A stretch of DNA of 64,000 bases from Dyella sp. A6 (GTDB taxonomy: Bacteria; Pseudomonadota; Gammaproteobacteria; Xanthomonadales; Rhodanobacteraceae): positions 1,364,001 through 1,428,000 of the forward strand of contig NZ_CP132911.1 in assembly GCF_036320485.1 (NCBI RefSeq), given 5' to 3'. Below are positions 48,238-57,825 of the stretch, in pieces (the first letter of the stretch is position 1; each line of letters begins with the position of its first letter). The notes under the pieces are model-generated. The model did no database searches, was not told where the DNA came from, and worked only from the letters and a program-made list of their open reading frames with translations. The translations under genes and the position numbers were made by a program.

Positions 48238-48891
48238 ATGATCAATGTTGTACTGGTCGACGATCACGAACTGGTCCGCACCGGTTTCAGGATGATCCTG
48301 CAGCAGCAGTCAGACATAGAGGTATGTGGCGAAGCGGGCACTGCAGAAGAGGGGTTGCGCCTGATTCGTTCGTTGTCGCCGGACATTGCCCTGGTCGACG
48401 TGCACATGCCCGGCATGAGCGGTATCGAACTGACTGAGAGGGTGGCGCGGGCCAATCTGAATACCCATATCGTTGTCGTCACTGTGGTCGACGATGCGCG
48501 CTTTCCGAAGCGACTGCTGGACGCGGGGGCGCTTGGCTACCTGACCAAGGGTTGTACCGCCGAAGAATTGCTTGGAGCCGTGCGTCAGGTAGCAGGTGGG
48601 CGCCGATATCTGGCGCCCGCGGTGGCGCAGCAGCTTGCTCTGGCGACGCTGGACGGTGACAACTCGCCGTTCGATGCTTTGTCGACGCGTGAACTGGAAG
48701 TAGCCATGATGCTGGTGCGAGGCAAGCCCCTGACCTCGATCGGTGAGCAGCTCAGCCTGAGCCCGAAAACCGTATCGACCTACAAGCAGCGCCTGATGGA
48801 GAAGCTGCAGGTGGATCACGTGATCAGTCTGGCGCACCTGATGACGATCCATGGGCTGCTGGATACGCACAACCAGCAGGTCGGAAGTTAG
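48238..48891 (+). CDS. NarL/FixJ-family response regulator (GacA/UvrY-like)
   Basis: A 217-residue two-component regulator. The receiver domain (residues 2-117) keeps acidic Asp8 and Asp9, phospho-acceptor Asp54 (LVDVHMPGM) and Lys104 (GYLTKGC). The LuxR-type helix-turn-helix (about residues 145-205) includes LSTRELEVAMMLVRGK and SPKTVSTYKQRLMEKL. The arrangement is that of GacA/UvrY, which controls Csr small RNAs, but the kinase BarA/GacS is not here. The ATG at 48238 follows AGGGAGAGGACGAGC; the upstream frame is unlikely. It ends just before the bidirectional terminator shared with rne. Confidence 0.9.
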   Translation: MINVVLVDDHELVRTGFRMILQQQSDIEVCGEAGTAEEGLRLIRSLSPDIALVDVHMPGMSGIELTERVARANLNTHIVVVTVVDDARFPKRLLDAGALGYLTKGCTAEELLGAVRQVAGGRRYLAPAVAQQLALATLDGDNSPFDALSTRELEVAMMLVRGKPLTSIGEQLSLSPKTVSTYKQRLMEKLQVDHVISLAHLMTIHGLLDTHNQQVGS

Positions 48892-48915
48892 CCAGGGCAG
48901 CAGGATGCCTCCACG

Positions 48916-48945
48916 AAAAAGGCCGGACAAATGTCCGGCCTTTTC
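48916..48945. terminator. Bidirectional Rho-independent terminator between the regulator gene and rne
   Basis: AAAAGGCCGGAC pairs with GTCCGGCCTTTT around AAAT. T tracts lie on the 3' side in both directions, so it can end both the rightward regulator transcript and the leftward rne transcript. Confidence 0.88.
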
Positions 48946-48968
48946 TGCTTATGGCCTCAGCCTGCTGA

Positions 48969-51900
48969 TCAGGACTGCGACGGCGTGCCTGGGCTGGCGG
49001 TTCCGTCCGCGTGAGGCTTTTCTGCTGTGCCCGTTGTCGATGACGTCGTCGTGTGGCGGGGCTCACCAAGCAGGTCGCCTTGTGCCGGCTTAGCCGCCGG
49101 GTTCGGTGCAGGGGCCGAGACCGGAGCCGGAGCCGGAGCCGGAGCCGAGACCGGAGCCGGAGCCGGAGCCGAAACCGGAGCCGAGACCGGAGCCGAGACC
49201 GGAGCCGAGACCGGAGCCGAGACCGGAGCCGAGACCGGAGCCGAAACCGGAGCCGAAACCGGAGCCGAAACCGGAGCCGAAACCGGAGCCGAAACCGGAG
49301 CCGAAACCGGAGCCGAAACCGGAGCCGAAACCGGAGCCGAAACCGGAGCCGAAACCGGAGCCGAAACCGGAGCCGAAACCGGAGCCGAAACCGGAGCCGA
49401 AACCGGAGCCGAAACCGGAGCCGAAACCGGAGCCGAAACCGAAACCTCCGGCTTGGTCGGCCTGCTTGTCTCGGTTGTGGCCAACGAAGGTGCGGCTACC
49501 GGCGCGGCCGATGCTGGTGCAGCAGCCGACGGGATCGGCGGAAGCGTGGGCAACTGGAAGCTGGCCGGTGCGCTGGCCGGAGCCGGTCGTGGCGAGGTGT
49601 CGCGTGGCTGCTGCTCGGCCTGATCGGCTGGCTTGGGTGCTGGAGTCGACGCTTGCGTGGCTGCAGCGGGTGCGACTGAGACATCGGCCTCAGCGGCTGG
49701 CTTGCTGGCGCGGGGCGTGCTTGCGCGTGCCTCGTTGCGCGGGGCACTGTCCGCAGTGGGCGCGGTGCCATCGCGATCTTCATCGTCCAGCGCTTTGGCC
49801 TGCTCGGTGTCCAGCGGTGCTCCGGCGATGGCGCTCTCGTCATGGCGGCGGCGGCGGCGGCCACCGCGGCGGCCACGGCGGCGACGCGACGTCGAGCCTT
49901 CGTTGTCGGCCGGGGCCTCGGCACTGCCGGGTGCTGCCTCGACAGCGGCTGGCTTGGCCGCGTCGACCGGCTTGCTGTTGTCGGCCGGGTTGACGGCAGC
50001 TGGGGCAGGTGCGGCCTGACGCGGCTCGGCTGCAGGTGCCGCACGCGGGGTGCGTTCCGCCTTGGGCTGCGCATTTGGCTGCTTGCGTTCGGTGTTGTTG
50101 CCCTGGCTCTCGGTAGCCGCCTTCGGCTGGCGTTCCTGCTTGGTGCCGGCCTGCTGGCGCGTACCCGACGCCTGGTTCGCATTGCGCTGGCGCGAGTTGC
50201 GACCACCACCCTTGGTGTTGCCGGACGCATCGCTTTCGCGACGGGGCTGGCGCTGGGAGCCAGCTTCGGAACCCTTGCGGCGTTCGTCGTTGCGTGCGTT
50301 GCGGTTGCGACCGTCACTCTTCTCGGCGGGCTTTTCCGTCTTCTCGACCGGGGTGGTCGTGGTGTCGCTGCCGCGGAACCAGCCGAGCAGGCGCGAGATC
50401 ACACCGCCCTGCGGAGCCGTGCTGGCGGGCGCCGGTGCGGCACGGCGGGGGGCGGGCTTGGGCTGTTGCTGTACCGGGGCTTCCTCGCGGATGGGTGCGG
50501 GCGAGGCCGGAACCACGCCGGAGACGGCAGGCTGCTCGGTGCTGCCCAGTGTCTGGCCCATCTTCGGAATCGGTGCTTCCTCGACCGTGGTTAGCCGCTC
50601 GTAGCTGGGCTTGCTGTGCTCGCCCATCTCCGCTTCCTTGATGCGCTGGATGTGGATGTGCGGCGTTTCCAGTTTGTCGTCGGAGACGATGACGACGTGC
50701 ACCTTGTTGCGCAGCTCGACCTCGACCACGCTGGCGCGCTTCTCGTTGAGCATGAAGTTGGCGACGGTCGGCGGTGCCTGCACCAGCACCTGGCCGGTGT
50801 TGTCCTTCATCGCGTGTTCTTCGATCAGGCGCAGGGTGGACAGTGCCAGCGATTCCACGCTGCGGATCTGGCCATGGCCTTCGCAGCGCGGGCAGACGAT
50901 CTGGGTGGCTTCACCCAGGCTCGGGCGCAGGCGCTGGCGCGACATCTCGAGCAGGCCGAAGCGGCTGATCCGGCCGATCTGCACGCGGGCACGGTCGAGC
51001 TTCAGCGCGTCGCGCAGCTTTTCCTCGACCTCGCGCTGGTGGCGCGGGCTGTCCATGTCGATGAAGTCGATGACGATCAGGCCGCCAGCGTCGCGGATGC
51101 GGCACTGGCGCGCGATCTCGACAGCTGCTTCGCAGTTGGTGTTGAAGGCGGTTTCCTCGATGTCACCGCCCTTGGTCGCCTTGGCCGAGTTGATGTCGAT
51201 CGCGGTCAGCGCTTCGGTCTGGTCGATCACGATCGAACCGCCGGAAGGCAGACGCACCTGGCGGTCGAACGCGCTTTCGATCTGCGTTTCGATCTGGAAG
51301 CGCGAGAACAGCGGGGTGTCTTCCTTGTACAGCTTCAGCTTGCGCAGGGCGTTGGGCATCACCTGCTGCATGAACTCGCGGGCATCGTTGTAGAGCGATT
51401 CCTCGTCGATGAGGATTTCGCCGATGTCGTTGCGCAGGTAGTCACGCAGGGCGCGGATGAACAGCTTCGATTCCTGGTAGATCAGGAACGGAGCCTTCTT
51501 CGCCTCGGCCGCGCCGGAAATCGATTTCCACAACTGCAGCAGGTAGTCGAGATCCCACTGGAGTTCCTCGGCGTCACGGCCCATGCCGGCGGTGCGCACG
51601 ATCAGGCCCATGTCGTCGGGTACCGTGAGGTGGTCCAGCGCTTCCTTCAGCGCCTGGCGGTCCTCGCCCTCGATCCGGCGCGACACCCCACCGGCCTTCG
51701 GGTTGTTCGGCATCAGCACCATGTAGCGGCCGGCAAGGCTGATGTAGGTGGTCAGCGCCGCACCCTTGTTGCCGCGCTCCTCCTTCTCGACCTGCACGAC
51801 CACTTCCTGGCCTTCCTTGAGCAGCTCGCGGATGTTCGCCTTGTGCGGGTCCAGGCCCGGCGTGAAATAGCTGCGGGCGATTTCCTTCAGCGGCAGGAAG

Positions 51901-52097
51901 CCGTGGCGTTCGGCGCCGTAGTCGACGAAGCAAGCTTCAAGGGATTGTTCGACGCGAGTGATGCGGCCCTTGTAGATATTGGCCTTTTTCTGTTCGCGGG
52001 AAGGGATTTCAATATCGAGATCGTAGAGGTTCTGGCCATCGACGATGGCCACACGCAACTCCTCACGCTGAGTTGCGTTGATCAACATGCGTTTCAT
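48969..52097 (-). CDS. rne: Ribonuclease E
   Basis: Essential endoribonuclease and scaffold of the RNA degradosome. The 1042-residue protein has an S1 domain (about residues 38-120), the DNase-I-like catalytic domain with metal ligands Asp301 (TAIDINSAK) and Asp344 (IDFIDMD), and the Zn-link CPRC at 402-405. The second half is disordered, with arginine-rich patches ([25 protein letters not shown]) that bind RNA, and a Pro-Val-Ser-Ala repeat tract near the end (from the 12-bp repeats at 49177-49440). The start [10 protein letters not shown] is the family start. Divergent from rluC across a 335-bp region that probably carries an autoregulated leader. Confidence 0.96.
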   Translation of the reverse strand: MKRMLINATQREELRVAIVDGQNLYDLDIEIPSREQKKANIYKGRITRVEQSLEACFVDYGAERHGFLPLKEIARSYFTPGLDPHKANIRELLKEGQEVVVQVEKEERGNKGAALTTYISLAGRYMVLMPNNPKAGGVSRRIEGEDRQALKEALDHLTVPDDMGLIVRTAGMGRDAEELQWDLDYLLQLWKSISGAAEAKKAPFLIYQESKLFIRALRDYLRNDIGEILIDEESLYNDAREFMQQVMPNALRKLKLYKEDTPLFSRFQIETQIESAFDRQVRLPSGGSIVIDQTEALTAIDINSAKATKGGDIEETAFNTNCEAAVEIARQCRIRDAGGLIVIDFIDMDSPRHQREVEEKLRDALKLDRARVQIGRISRFGLLEMSRQRLRPSLGEATQIVCPRCEGHGQIRSVESLALSTLRLIEEHAMKDNTGQVLVQAPPTVANFMLNEKRASVVEVELRNKVHVVIVSDDKLETPHIHIQRIKEAEMGEHSKPSYERLTTVEEAPIPKMGQTLGSTEQPAVSGVVPASPAPIREEAPVQQQPKPAPRRAAPAPASTAPQGGVISRLLGWFRGSDTTTTPVEKTEKPAEKSDGRNRNARNDERRKGSEAGSQRQPRRESDASGNTKGGGRNSRQRNANQASGTRQQAGTKQERQPKAATESQGNNTERKQPNAQPKAERTPRAAPAAEPRQAAPAPAAVNPADNSKPVDAAKPAAVEAAPGSAEAPADNEGSTSRRRRGRRGGRRRRRHDESAIAGAPLDTEQAKALDDEDRDGTAPTADSAPRNEARASTPRASKPAAEADVSVAPAAATQASTPAPKPADQAEQQPRDTSPRPAPASAPASFQLPTLPPIPSAAAPASAAPVAAPSLATTETSRPTKPEVSVSAPVSAPVSAPVSAPVSAPVSAPVSAPVSAPVSAPVSAPVSAPVSAPVSAPVSAPVSAPVSAPVSAPVSAPVSAPVSAPVSAPVSAPVSAPAPAPVSAPAPAPAPVSAPAPNPAAKPAQGDLLGEPRHTTTSSTTGTAEKPHADGTASPGTPSQS
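49177..49440. repeat. 12-bp tandem repeat, 22 perfect-length units, inside rne
   Basis: GGAGCCGAGACC (five units at the left, at 49177-49236) then GGAGCCGAAACC (17 units, to 49440); the two differ by one base. Less regular copies extend to about 49111. On the coding strand each unit reads Pro-Val-Ser-Ala. The units are multiples of three, so slippage changes protein length without breaking the frame. Single-base variation is silent (GTC/GTT Val). Confidence 0.97.
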
Positions 52098-52432
52098 TTG
52101 TAGGTTTTCCTCGGCTTGCCGCGCGTCGCGTGCCACGGTGGCGCCTTGGGGGCGGCCTGCCGGAGATCGCGCCGCTGCGGTAAAGCGGCAAAATAACGGT
52201 GCCGTTACCGGCCCCGGGGTGATTCGTGGCTTCGCGCCAGCCGCCCGCAGCGATAAGGCTGCGGACAAACGGCAACCCGAACCGTTACGATGAAAGGGAG
52301 AGCAGCGACCGGCTGCCGGGGAAGGCGACCGGCGCAATCCTCGCCGACGTCACGGATGGGCGTACCACGCCGCCCAAGATGCGGCGGGGGTATAGCGCCG
52401 GCCGAGTATCCTATTTCGCCAAGGTTTTTTCA
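52098..52432. other. rne-rluC divergent leader region
   Basis: 335 bp between the divergent starts. It contains inverted repeats such as the GCTGCGG-/CCGC-rich stretch at about 52170-52210 and the AACGGTGCCGTTACC hairpin (52195-52210), as expected for a structured rne 5' leader that RNase E cleaves to control its own level. No open frame is credible. Confidence 0.45.
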
Positions 52433-53431
52433 ATGCAGACGGTAACTTCCCCTGACGCACCTCACGGTGTACGTCAAGTCGAGATCGGCCCCGAGCGCGA
52501 CGGCCAGCGGATCGACAACGCCCTGATGACCCTGTTGAAGGGCGTACCCAAGAGCATGATCTACCGCCTGCTGCGCACGGGCCAGGTGCGCGTGAACGGC
52601 AAGCGGGCCAAGCCGGATACCCGTCTCGCGCTGGGTGATACGTTGCGGCTGCCGCCGGTGCGGGTCGCCGAAAAGCCGGTCGAACGTGGGCCCTCGCAGG
52701 AGCAGATGGCCGAACTGACTGACCGGGTGATTTTCGAGGACAAGCACTTTCTGGTCATCGACAAGCCCTCGGGCGTGGCCAGTCACGGTGGCAGCGGCAT
52801 CACGCACGGCGCGATCGAGCTGATGCGGGCGGCGCGACCGAACGAGTCGCTGGAGCTGGTCCACCGGCTGGACCGGGATACCAGCGGCGTGCTGGTGTTC
52901 GCCCGCACCCGGGCCGGCCTGGTGGGCTTGCAGGCGGCGATCCGTGCCGGCGAGGTGACCAAGCAGTATCTCTGCCTGATGGTCGGGCACCCGTCCAAGG
53001 CGAAGTTCGACGTCAACGCGCCATTGCGCAAGTCGGTGTTGCAGGGTGGTGAGCGGATGGTGCGGGTGGCGGACGACGGCAAGCCGTCGCTCACCTTTTT
53101 CCGCGAGATGGAACAGTACCCCGGCGCGCGTCTGATGCAGGCGACCCTGGGAACCGGGCGTACCCACCAGATCCGCGTGCATGCCGCGCACATCGGCCAT
53201 CCGCTGGCCGGCGATGCCAAGTATGGCGACAAGGACGCGAACCGCCGTTTCCGCGAGCATGGTCTGCAGCGCCTGTTCTTGCATGCCTCGCACATGAGCT
53301 TCGAGCTGGACGGGCGCAGTTACGGCTTTTCGGCACCGCTGCCGGATGATCTGAAGCAGTTTCTGGATACCCTTGCCAGCGAGGGCAAGCAACCACCGGC
53401 GCGTGCCCGGGGGCGTTTCCGCCCCGATTGA
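52433..53431 (+). CDS. rluC: Ribosomal large subunit pseudouridine synthase C
   Basis: Makes pseudouridine at 955, 2504 and 2580 of 23S rRNA. The 332-residue protein has an N-terminal S4 domain (about residues 20-75, GQRIDNALMTLLKGVPKSMIYR) and the RluA-family catalytic domain with HRLDRDTSG, whose second Asp is the catalytic residue. GRTHQIRVHAAHIGHPLAGD is the second family block. The divergent rne-rluC order is conserved in gammaproteobacteria and supports RluC over RluD. The ATG at 52433 is chosen from the family length; the longer frame covers the rne leader. Confidence 0.93.
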   Translation: MQTVTSPDAPHGVRQVEIGPERDGQRIDNALMTLLKGVPKSMIYRLLRTGQVRVNGKRAKPDTRLALGDTLRLPPVRVAEKPVERGPSQEQMAELTDRVIFEDKHFLVIDKPSGVASHGGSGITHGAIELMRAARPNESLELVHRLDRDTSGVLVFARTRAGLVGLQAAIRAGEVTKQYLCLMVGHPSKAKFDVNAPLRKSVLQGGERMVRVADDGKPSLTFFREMEQYPGARLMQATLGTGRTHQIRVHAAHIGHPLAGDAKYGDKDANRRFREHGLQRLFLHASHMSFELDGRSYGFSAPLPDDLKQFLDTLASEGKQPPARARGRFRPD

Positions 53432-53452
53432 CCGGGGCGCAGAGGCCCGGGA

Positions 53453-53794
53453 TCAGTGCTCCAGCAGGGCCTCGACGCGGGCGGCGCAGATGAAGTCGTT
53501 CAGCGACAGGCCGCCGACATCATGGGTGGACCACAGCAGGTGGCAGTGACCGTAACCGGCCTCGATGTCCGGATGGTGGTCCTCGTGATTCGCCATGAAA
53601 CCCACCGCATTGATGAAGCCCAGTGTCTGGTGGAAATTCCCGAAGCGGAAATCCTTGACCAGAGCCTTGCCGTCGTCGCTCAGGGTCCAGCCCGGAAGCT
53701 GCGGCATCAGTTCGGCGATGGTGGCTGGTTCGAGTGCGTTTTCCTTGCCCTTGCGAGGCTGGCAGTGCTGGGTGGCGAGACGGGAGGTGTCCAT
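53453..53794 (-). CDS. phhB: Pterin-4a-carbinolamine dehydratase
   Basis: Dehydrates the 4a-hydroxytetrahydropterin made by aromatic amino-acid hydroxylases, so that the cofactor is recycled. The 113-residue protein has the PCD core with NHEDHHPDIE (residues about 69-78), the conserved His-His-Pro of the active site, and LPGWTLSDDG near the start. The N-terminal 20 residues are variable, so an internal start at residue 29 (MPQLPGW) is an alternative. No phhA (phenylalanine hydroxylase) is adjacent. Convergent with rluC. Confidence 0.92.
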   Translation of the reverse strand: MDTSRLATQHCQPRKGKENALEPATIAELMPQLPGWTLSDDGKALVKDFRFGNFHQTLGFINAVGFMANHEDHHPDIEAGYGHCHLLWSTHDVGGLSLNDFICAARVEALLEH

Positions 53795-53949
53795 GCGGTT
53801 CTCCGTAGCAGTAAAGAAGGTCGCAAAGCGTCGAAGCTTGCCGCCGAAAAGTCAAAGTCGGGCACGTCCGGTGAAACTGGACTAAAATGGTGCTGTTTTG
53901 GCCGTGCCTCTGGCGTGGCCTGCCTACAAGCGTCATTGATGGAACCGGC

Positions 53950-54558
53950 ATGATTGATATTTCCGAACGCGCGCAGCAGCACTTTCGTCGCCTTCTCGCC
54001 CAGCAGGACATCGCTGGCCTGAGCATCCGGCTGCGCGTGACCACGCCTGGCACGCCCACGGCGAACTGTGAGCTGGAATTCTGCGAGCCTGCCGAACTGA
54101 GCGGTTCGGAATGGACGCTGGAGTGCGAGGGTTTCGAGTTTCACATCGAGGGCGACAGCGCCCGCTGGCTGGATGGCGCCAGCATCGATTTCGAGCCGGA
54201 CCGGACCGGCGGGCAGCTCAATATCCGGGCGCCGAAGATCAAGGGCGAGGTGCCGGGCATGGAGGCTGGCGTGATCGAACGCGTCCGCTATGTGCTGGAG
54301 GCCGAGATCAACCCGCGACTGGCCTCCCATGGTGGCCGGGTCACCCTGCTTGAGGTGGATGCCGATGGCGTGGTGCTGCTGCAGTTCGGCGGCGGCTGCC
54401 ACGGTTGCGGGATGGTCGATGTGACGCTGAAGCAGGGCGTGGAAAAGACCCTGTGCGAACGCGTGCCCGAAGTCACCGCGGTGCGCGATGCCACCGATCA
54501 TGCCGGTGGCAGCAACCCCTATTACAGCAAGCACGAAGGTCGTTCGGCGCTCGACTGA
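53950..54558 (+). CDS. nfuA: Fe-S cluster carrier NfuA
   Basis: Carries and delivers Fe-S clusters, notably under oxidative stress. The 202-residue protein has a degenerate A-type N-terminal domain (residues 1-100) and a C-terminal NifU-like domain with CHGC (Cys150 and Cys153), whose dimer binds a [4Fe-4S] cluster. This fused design and size are specific to NfuA. The ATG at 53950 is the family start; a TAAAAT -10-like element lies at 53883-53888. Divergent from phhB. Confidence 0.95.
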   Translation: MIDISERAQQHFRRLLAQQDIAGLSIRLRVTTPGTPTANCELEFCEPAELSGSEWTLECEGFEFHIEGDSARWLDGASIDFEPDRTGGQLNIRAPKIKGEVPGMEAGVIERVRYVLEAEINPRLASHGGRVTLLEVDADGVVLLQFGGGCHGCGMVDVTLKQGVEKTLCERVPEVTAVRDATDHAGGSNPYYSKHEGRSALD

Positions 54559-54578
54559 GCTTGCCGGGTCGCCCTGCG

Positions 54579-54605
54579 AAAAGCCCGCCAGGAAGCGGGC
54601 TTTTC
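54579..54605 (+). terminator. Rho-independent terminator after nfuA
   Basis: AAAAGCCCGC pairs with GCGGGCTTTT around a six-base loop. The T run is part of the stem, so on the minus strand it could also serve the cytochrome gene that ends at 54620. Confidence 0.88.
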
Positions 54606-54619
54606 GTGGTGGGGACGGC

Positions 54620-54970
54620 TCAGTCGCCTTGTATGTGTCCCTTCAGCGTGTCCAGCTTGGTGGGCAGGCTGGAAAAATAGGCGGCGATGTCCTCGATGTC
54701 CTGATTGGACAGCGTCGCGGCCATGCCCTTCATGATCGGGTTGTTGCGGCGGCCATCCTTGTACTCATGCAGCGCCTGCTGCAGGTATTCGTCGTACTGG
54801 CCGGCCAGCCGGGGGTACTGCGGGTCCACCGCATTGCCATCGACGCCATGGCAGGCGAAACAGGTGGTCGCCTTGGTCTTGCCGGCAGCGATGCTGCCGC
54901 CGGCCAGCAAGGGTGCCGATGCCAGCATCAGCGCGGCGGTGCACGAGAGCAGAGTGAGCGCACGTTTCAT
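54620..54970 (-). CDS. Class I cytochrome c (c553/c5-type)
   Basis: A 116-residue periplasmic electron carrier. Signal peptide (about residues 1-23, ending PLLAGG), a single haem-binding CFACH (about residues 37-41), and a probable axial Met in IMKGMAATLSN (about residue 81). The LAGQYDEYLQQALHEYKDGRR stretch is shared with the neighbouring cytochrome, so the two are paralogues from a tandem duplication. The ATG at 54970 gives a proper signal peptide. Separated by 22 bp from the upstream cytochrome gene on the same strand, so co-transcribed. Confidence 0.92.
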   Translation of the reverse strand: MKRALTLLSCTAALMLASAPLLAGGSIAAGKTKATTCFACHGVDGNAVDPQYPRLAGQYDEYLQQALHEYKDGRRNNPIMKGMAATLSNQDIEDIAAYFSSLPTKLDTLKGHIQGD

Positions 54971-54992
54971 GCAGATTCCTTGGTCCACGGAA

Positions 54993-55322
54993 TTACTTGA
55001 TCGGCTTCAGGCTGGACAGATAAGCGGCAATGTCCTCGATGTTCTGCTCGGATAGGCTTTGCGCCTGCGCCATCATGGTGGGGTAGGTGCGGTCGCCGCT
55101 CTTGTATTCGTTCAATGCATTGATGATGTACTGCTCGTTCTGTCCGGCGATCTTCGGCACCGGATAGTCCGGGTAGGCGTTGGTGTATCCGGGGATGCCA
55201 TGACAGCCAGCACAGGTGTAGACGAGCGTGCGTCCCTTGGACGCGTTGCCGGTCGCCTGTGCGTTACCAACGATGAGGAAAGCGGAAACTGCAGCGAGGC
55301 CCAGCCAGTGCAATCGATTCAT
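54993..55322 (-). CDS. Class I cytochrome c (paralogue of the adjacent gene)
   Basis: A 109-residue periplasmic cytochrome with signal peptide (about residues 1-22, ending GNAQA), haem motif CAGCH (about 34-38), axial Met probably in TMMAQAQSLSE, and a repeated IAGQNEQYIINALNEYKSGDR block. The ATG at 55322 is preferred; an ATG five codons upstream (MGIRSM) is an alternative. It leads a two-cytochrome operon. Such small cytochromes c often deliver electrons to terminal oxidases or peroxidases; no such gene is adjacent. Confidence 0.92.
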   Translation of the reverse strand: MNRLHWLGLAAVSAFLIVGNAQATGNASKGRTLVYTCAGCHGIPGYTNAYPDYPVPKIAGQNEQYIINALNEYKSGDRTYPTMMAQAQSLSEQNIEDIAAYLSSLKPIK

Positions 55323-55519
55323 CGAGCGGATTCCCATGGTTGCGATGGGTACACCCTTCGAGTATAGACGCAGCGCGAGAACGGGAACAACACGCCCCCC
55401 GGCATCCGGACACGGTGCCGGCGGCGGGTACCGGAAGTGGCTGCAGGCGCCGCCCTGAATCGACCTGTCGACCCTCGCGCGGGGTGTCTGGCGGGGTGTT
55501 TGGGTCGGGGCGGCGGATC

Positions 55520-56755
55520 TCAGAACACGCTGTGCAGGATATGGATGCCGGCGCTGTACTCGCCCACGATCGTGCCCATGCTCACCAGGAAGAAGTTGAG
55601 CAGGGTGCGCGCCACACGGTTTTTCCACCAGCCTTTCCAGTGCCCGATGTCGTCGCGCAGCGCGTCGAAGTCGGCGACGCGGGGACGGCGGACCCAGGCC
55701 TCGGTCATGGCGCTGATGCCGCCCGCCGGGATGCCCGGCCGGAACGGTTTGATCGGTGCCGCAATGAAGGCGGAGACGATACTGGCCGGGTGGCCTCCCG
55801 CGATCAGGGCGCCCAGTGCTGCAAAGCCGCCAGTGAACAGGACCCATGCCAGCAGGGCCTGGGTTCCCAGTGCGGTATTGCGATGGAAGGCCCAGGCGAT
55901 GGCCGCGAACACCACCAGCACCAGTCCCGCGGCCAGCCACTTCGGCCAGCGTGCCTTGGGCGGTGTGCGCGAAAGCTCGGCGGCTTCGGCGGCGGGGTCG
56001 GTGCGGTCGTTGCGAAGGTGCTCGCACAGGCCCTTGAGGTGCCCGGCGCCGATCACCACCAGCACGCGGCGCAGGGTGCCGTCGGTGGTTCCTGCGGCCT
56101 CCTCGCGCAGGCGCGCGCTCATGAACGCGTCGCGCTCGGCGATCAGGCTGCGGTAAAGCGGTGCCGATTCGCTGGCGAATTCGCTGAAGGCGCTTTCGAG
56201 CATGTCGCCCTGCTTCAGCTTTTCGATCTCGCTTTCTTCGATGTCCTCGCGCTCGAACACGCTGGCGAGCAGGCCGCCAAGCAGGCCGAAACGCTGCCAG
56301 AAGCCCACGCTGTGCCAGGCCCGTTTCAGTGTGGTGCCGACTTCTCGATCAATCAGCCACAGCGGCAGGCCACGGCTGTCGGCGCCCTCCATGGCTGCCT
56401 TCATTTCGGCGCCGGGCTGGATGCCGTACTGGTCGGCCAGGCGTTTCTGGAACGAGGACAGCACCAAGCTGGCGGCGACCATGCCGGCCTTGCCCTGGCG
56501 GATGATCTGGAACAGGTCCATCTGCTTGAAAGCTTCGGGGTCGCGCATGCCCTGCGCACGGCTGGCGCACAGTTCCACTGCGACGGCGTCGAACGACTCG
56601 CGTTCAAGCAGGGTCTGCACGGCTTCCATGCTGCTGCGCGAGACATGTGCGGTGCCCAGCACCACGAACTCCACGCCGTCGCGATGCACGCGTTCGATGG
56701 GCTGGTCGTGGAGCGCGTCCTGCGCAATGGGTTCGATGGTGGATTCCAGGCTCAT
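55520..56755 (-). CDS. TraB/GumN-family membrane protein
   Basis: A 411-residue protein. The N-terminal domain (about residues 1-235) is the TraB/TIKI-like fold, with VLGTAHVSRSS (residues about 33-43) and GAGHLKGL (about 224-231), where metal-binding His residues lie. The C-terminal part has about four to five membrane segments (from residue 275). TraB of Enterococcus shuts down pheromone; TIKI proteins are metalloproteases. Here the function is unknown. The start at 56755 gives the family N-terminus; the longer frame is unsupported. It lies downstream of aguB on the same strand, 98 bp away. Confidence 0.85.
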   Translation of the reverse strand: MSLESTIEPIAQDALHDQPIERVHRDGVEFVVLGTAHVSRSSMEAVQTLLERESFDAVAVELCASRAQGMRDPEAFKQMDLFQIIRQGKAGMVAASLVLSSFQKRLADQYGIQPGAEMKAAMEGADSRGLPLWLIDREVGTTLKRAWHSVGFWQRFGLLGGLLASVFEREDIEESEIEKLKQGDMLESAFSEFASESAPLYRSLIAERDAFMSARLREEAAGTTDGTLRRVLVVIGAGHLKGLCEHLRNDRTDPAAEAAELSRTPPKARWPKWLAAGLVLVVFAAIAWAFHRNTALGTQALLAWVLFTGGFAALGALIAGGHPASIVSAFIAAPIKPFRPGIPAGGISAMTEAWVRRPRVADFDALRDDIGHWKGWWKNRVARTLLNFFLVSMGTIVGEYSAGIHILHSVF

Positions 56756-56853
56756 GCGTCGTGCGTACCGTTGAAGAGTGTTTCCTGCATGGGGACGGTC
56801 GTGCGCGCGGGCAACCGATGCGCGCATGCCGGTTCAGCTGCGGTCCTGCGCTC

Positions 56854-57744
56854 TCAATCGCGGAACCGTTTCAGCAGGTCGCCGTAGGCATCGATGCGGC
56901 GGTCGCGCAGGAAGGGCCAGATGCGCCGTACATGCTCGCTGCGCTGCATGTCGATTTCCACGATCAGCAGCTCGCGTGCGTGGGTGCCGGCACGGGCCAG
57001 GAATTCGCCCTGCGGGCCGGCGACGAAGCTGGTTCCCCAGAACTGGATGCCGTCGCCGACACCGGAGACGTCCTTTTCGTGGCCGGTACGGTTGCAGGCC
57101 AGCAGCGGCAGGCCGTTGGCGACTGCGTGGCCGCGCTGCACGGTCACCCACGCTTCGCGCTGGCGGTCCTTTTCGTCCTGCGTATCGTTCGGGTCCCAGC
57201 CGATCGCGGTCGGGTACAGCAGCAGCTCGGCACCGGCCAGCGCCATCAGGCGGGCCGCTTCCGGGTACCACTGGTCCCAGCACACCAGTACGCCCAGACG
57301 GCCGATCGAGGTGTCGATCGGTTCGAAACCCAGGTCGCCGGGGGTGAAGTAGAACTTCTCGTAGAACGCCGGATCGTCCGGAATGTGCATCTTCCGGTAG
57401 GTACCGGCGATGGCGGCTGAGCGGTCGAACACCACGGCGGTGTTGTGATACAGCCCGGCCGCGCGCTTCTCGAACAGCGAGGCGACCACTACCAGTTTCA
57501 GTTCCGCGGCCAGCGCGCCGATGCGTTCGGTGCTGGGGCCGGGAATGCGTTCGGCACGGTCGAATTCGTCCACCGACTCGTGCTGGCAGAAATACGCGCC
57601 ATTGTGCAGTTCCTGCAGCAGCACCAATTCGGCGCCGGCGCCAGCGGCTTCGCGCAGGCCCGCTTCGATGGCGTCGAGGTTGGCGTCGCGGCTGCCGCGA
57701 TCGGTTTCCTGCAGCAGGGCGACCTTGAGAGGCTTGCGGGTCAT
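56854..57744 (-). CDS. aguB: N-carbamoylputrescine amidase
   Basis: Hydrolyses N-carbamoylputrescine to putrescine, CO2 and ammonia; second step after AguA. The 296-residue nitrilase-fold protein has the catalytic Glu45 (LLQELHNGAYF), Lys in YRKMHIPDD and Cys in VLVCWDQWYPE. The ELHNGAYF and QWYPEAAR stretches are diagnostic of AguB over other nitrilases. It lies near aguA (58391-59431) in the same direction but separated from it by a PEBP-family gene. Confidence 0.95.
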   Translation of the reverse strand: MTRKPLKVALLQETDRGSRDANLDAIEAGLREAAGAGAELVLLQELHNGAYFCQHESVDEFDRAERIPGPSTERIGALAAELKLVVVASLFEKRAAGLYHNTAVVFDRSAAIAGTYRKMHIPDDPAFYEKFYFTPGDLGFEPIDTSIGRLGVLVCWDQWYPEAARLMALAGAELLLYPTAIGWDPNDTQDEKDRQREAWVTVQRGHAVANGLPLLACNRTGHEKDVSGVGDGIQFWGTSFVAGPQGEFLARAGTHARELLIVEIDMQRSEHVRRIWPFLRDRRIDAYGDLLKRFRD

Positions 57745-57825
57745 GCCGGTGATTCCTGTCGCTACCAGTGTCTAAAGCGTCGATTGTAGCGGACGAGGCG
57801 TGATCTGCCGTGACACCTGACGTCG

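Noticed and set aside
49111..49448. CRISPR array
   Set aside because: The repeats are 12-bp, contiguous, without spacers, and code for Pro-Val-Ser-Ala inside RNase E.
49027..49993. Long plus-strand open frames over the rne repeat, reading ETGA or PKPE repeats
   Set aside because: They are by-products of a 12-bp repeat whose length is a multiple of three; the minus strand encodes a complete RNase E with all catalytic residues.
52098..52432. Riboswitch between rne and rluC
   Set aside because: Hairpins are present, but no known aptamer consensus was seen and an RNase E autoregulatory leader explains the structure better.
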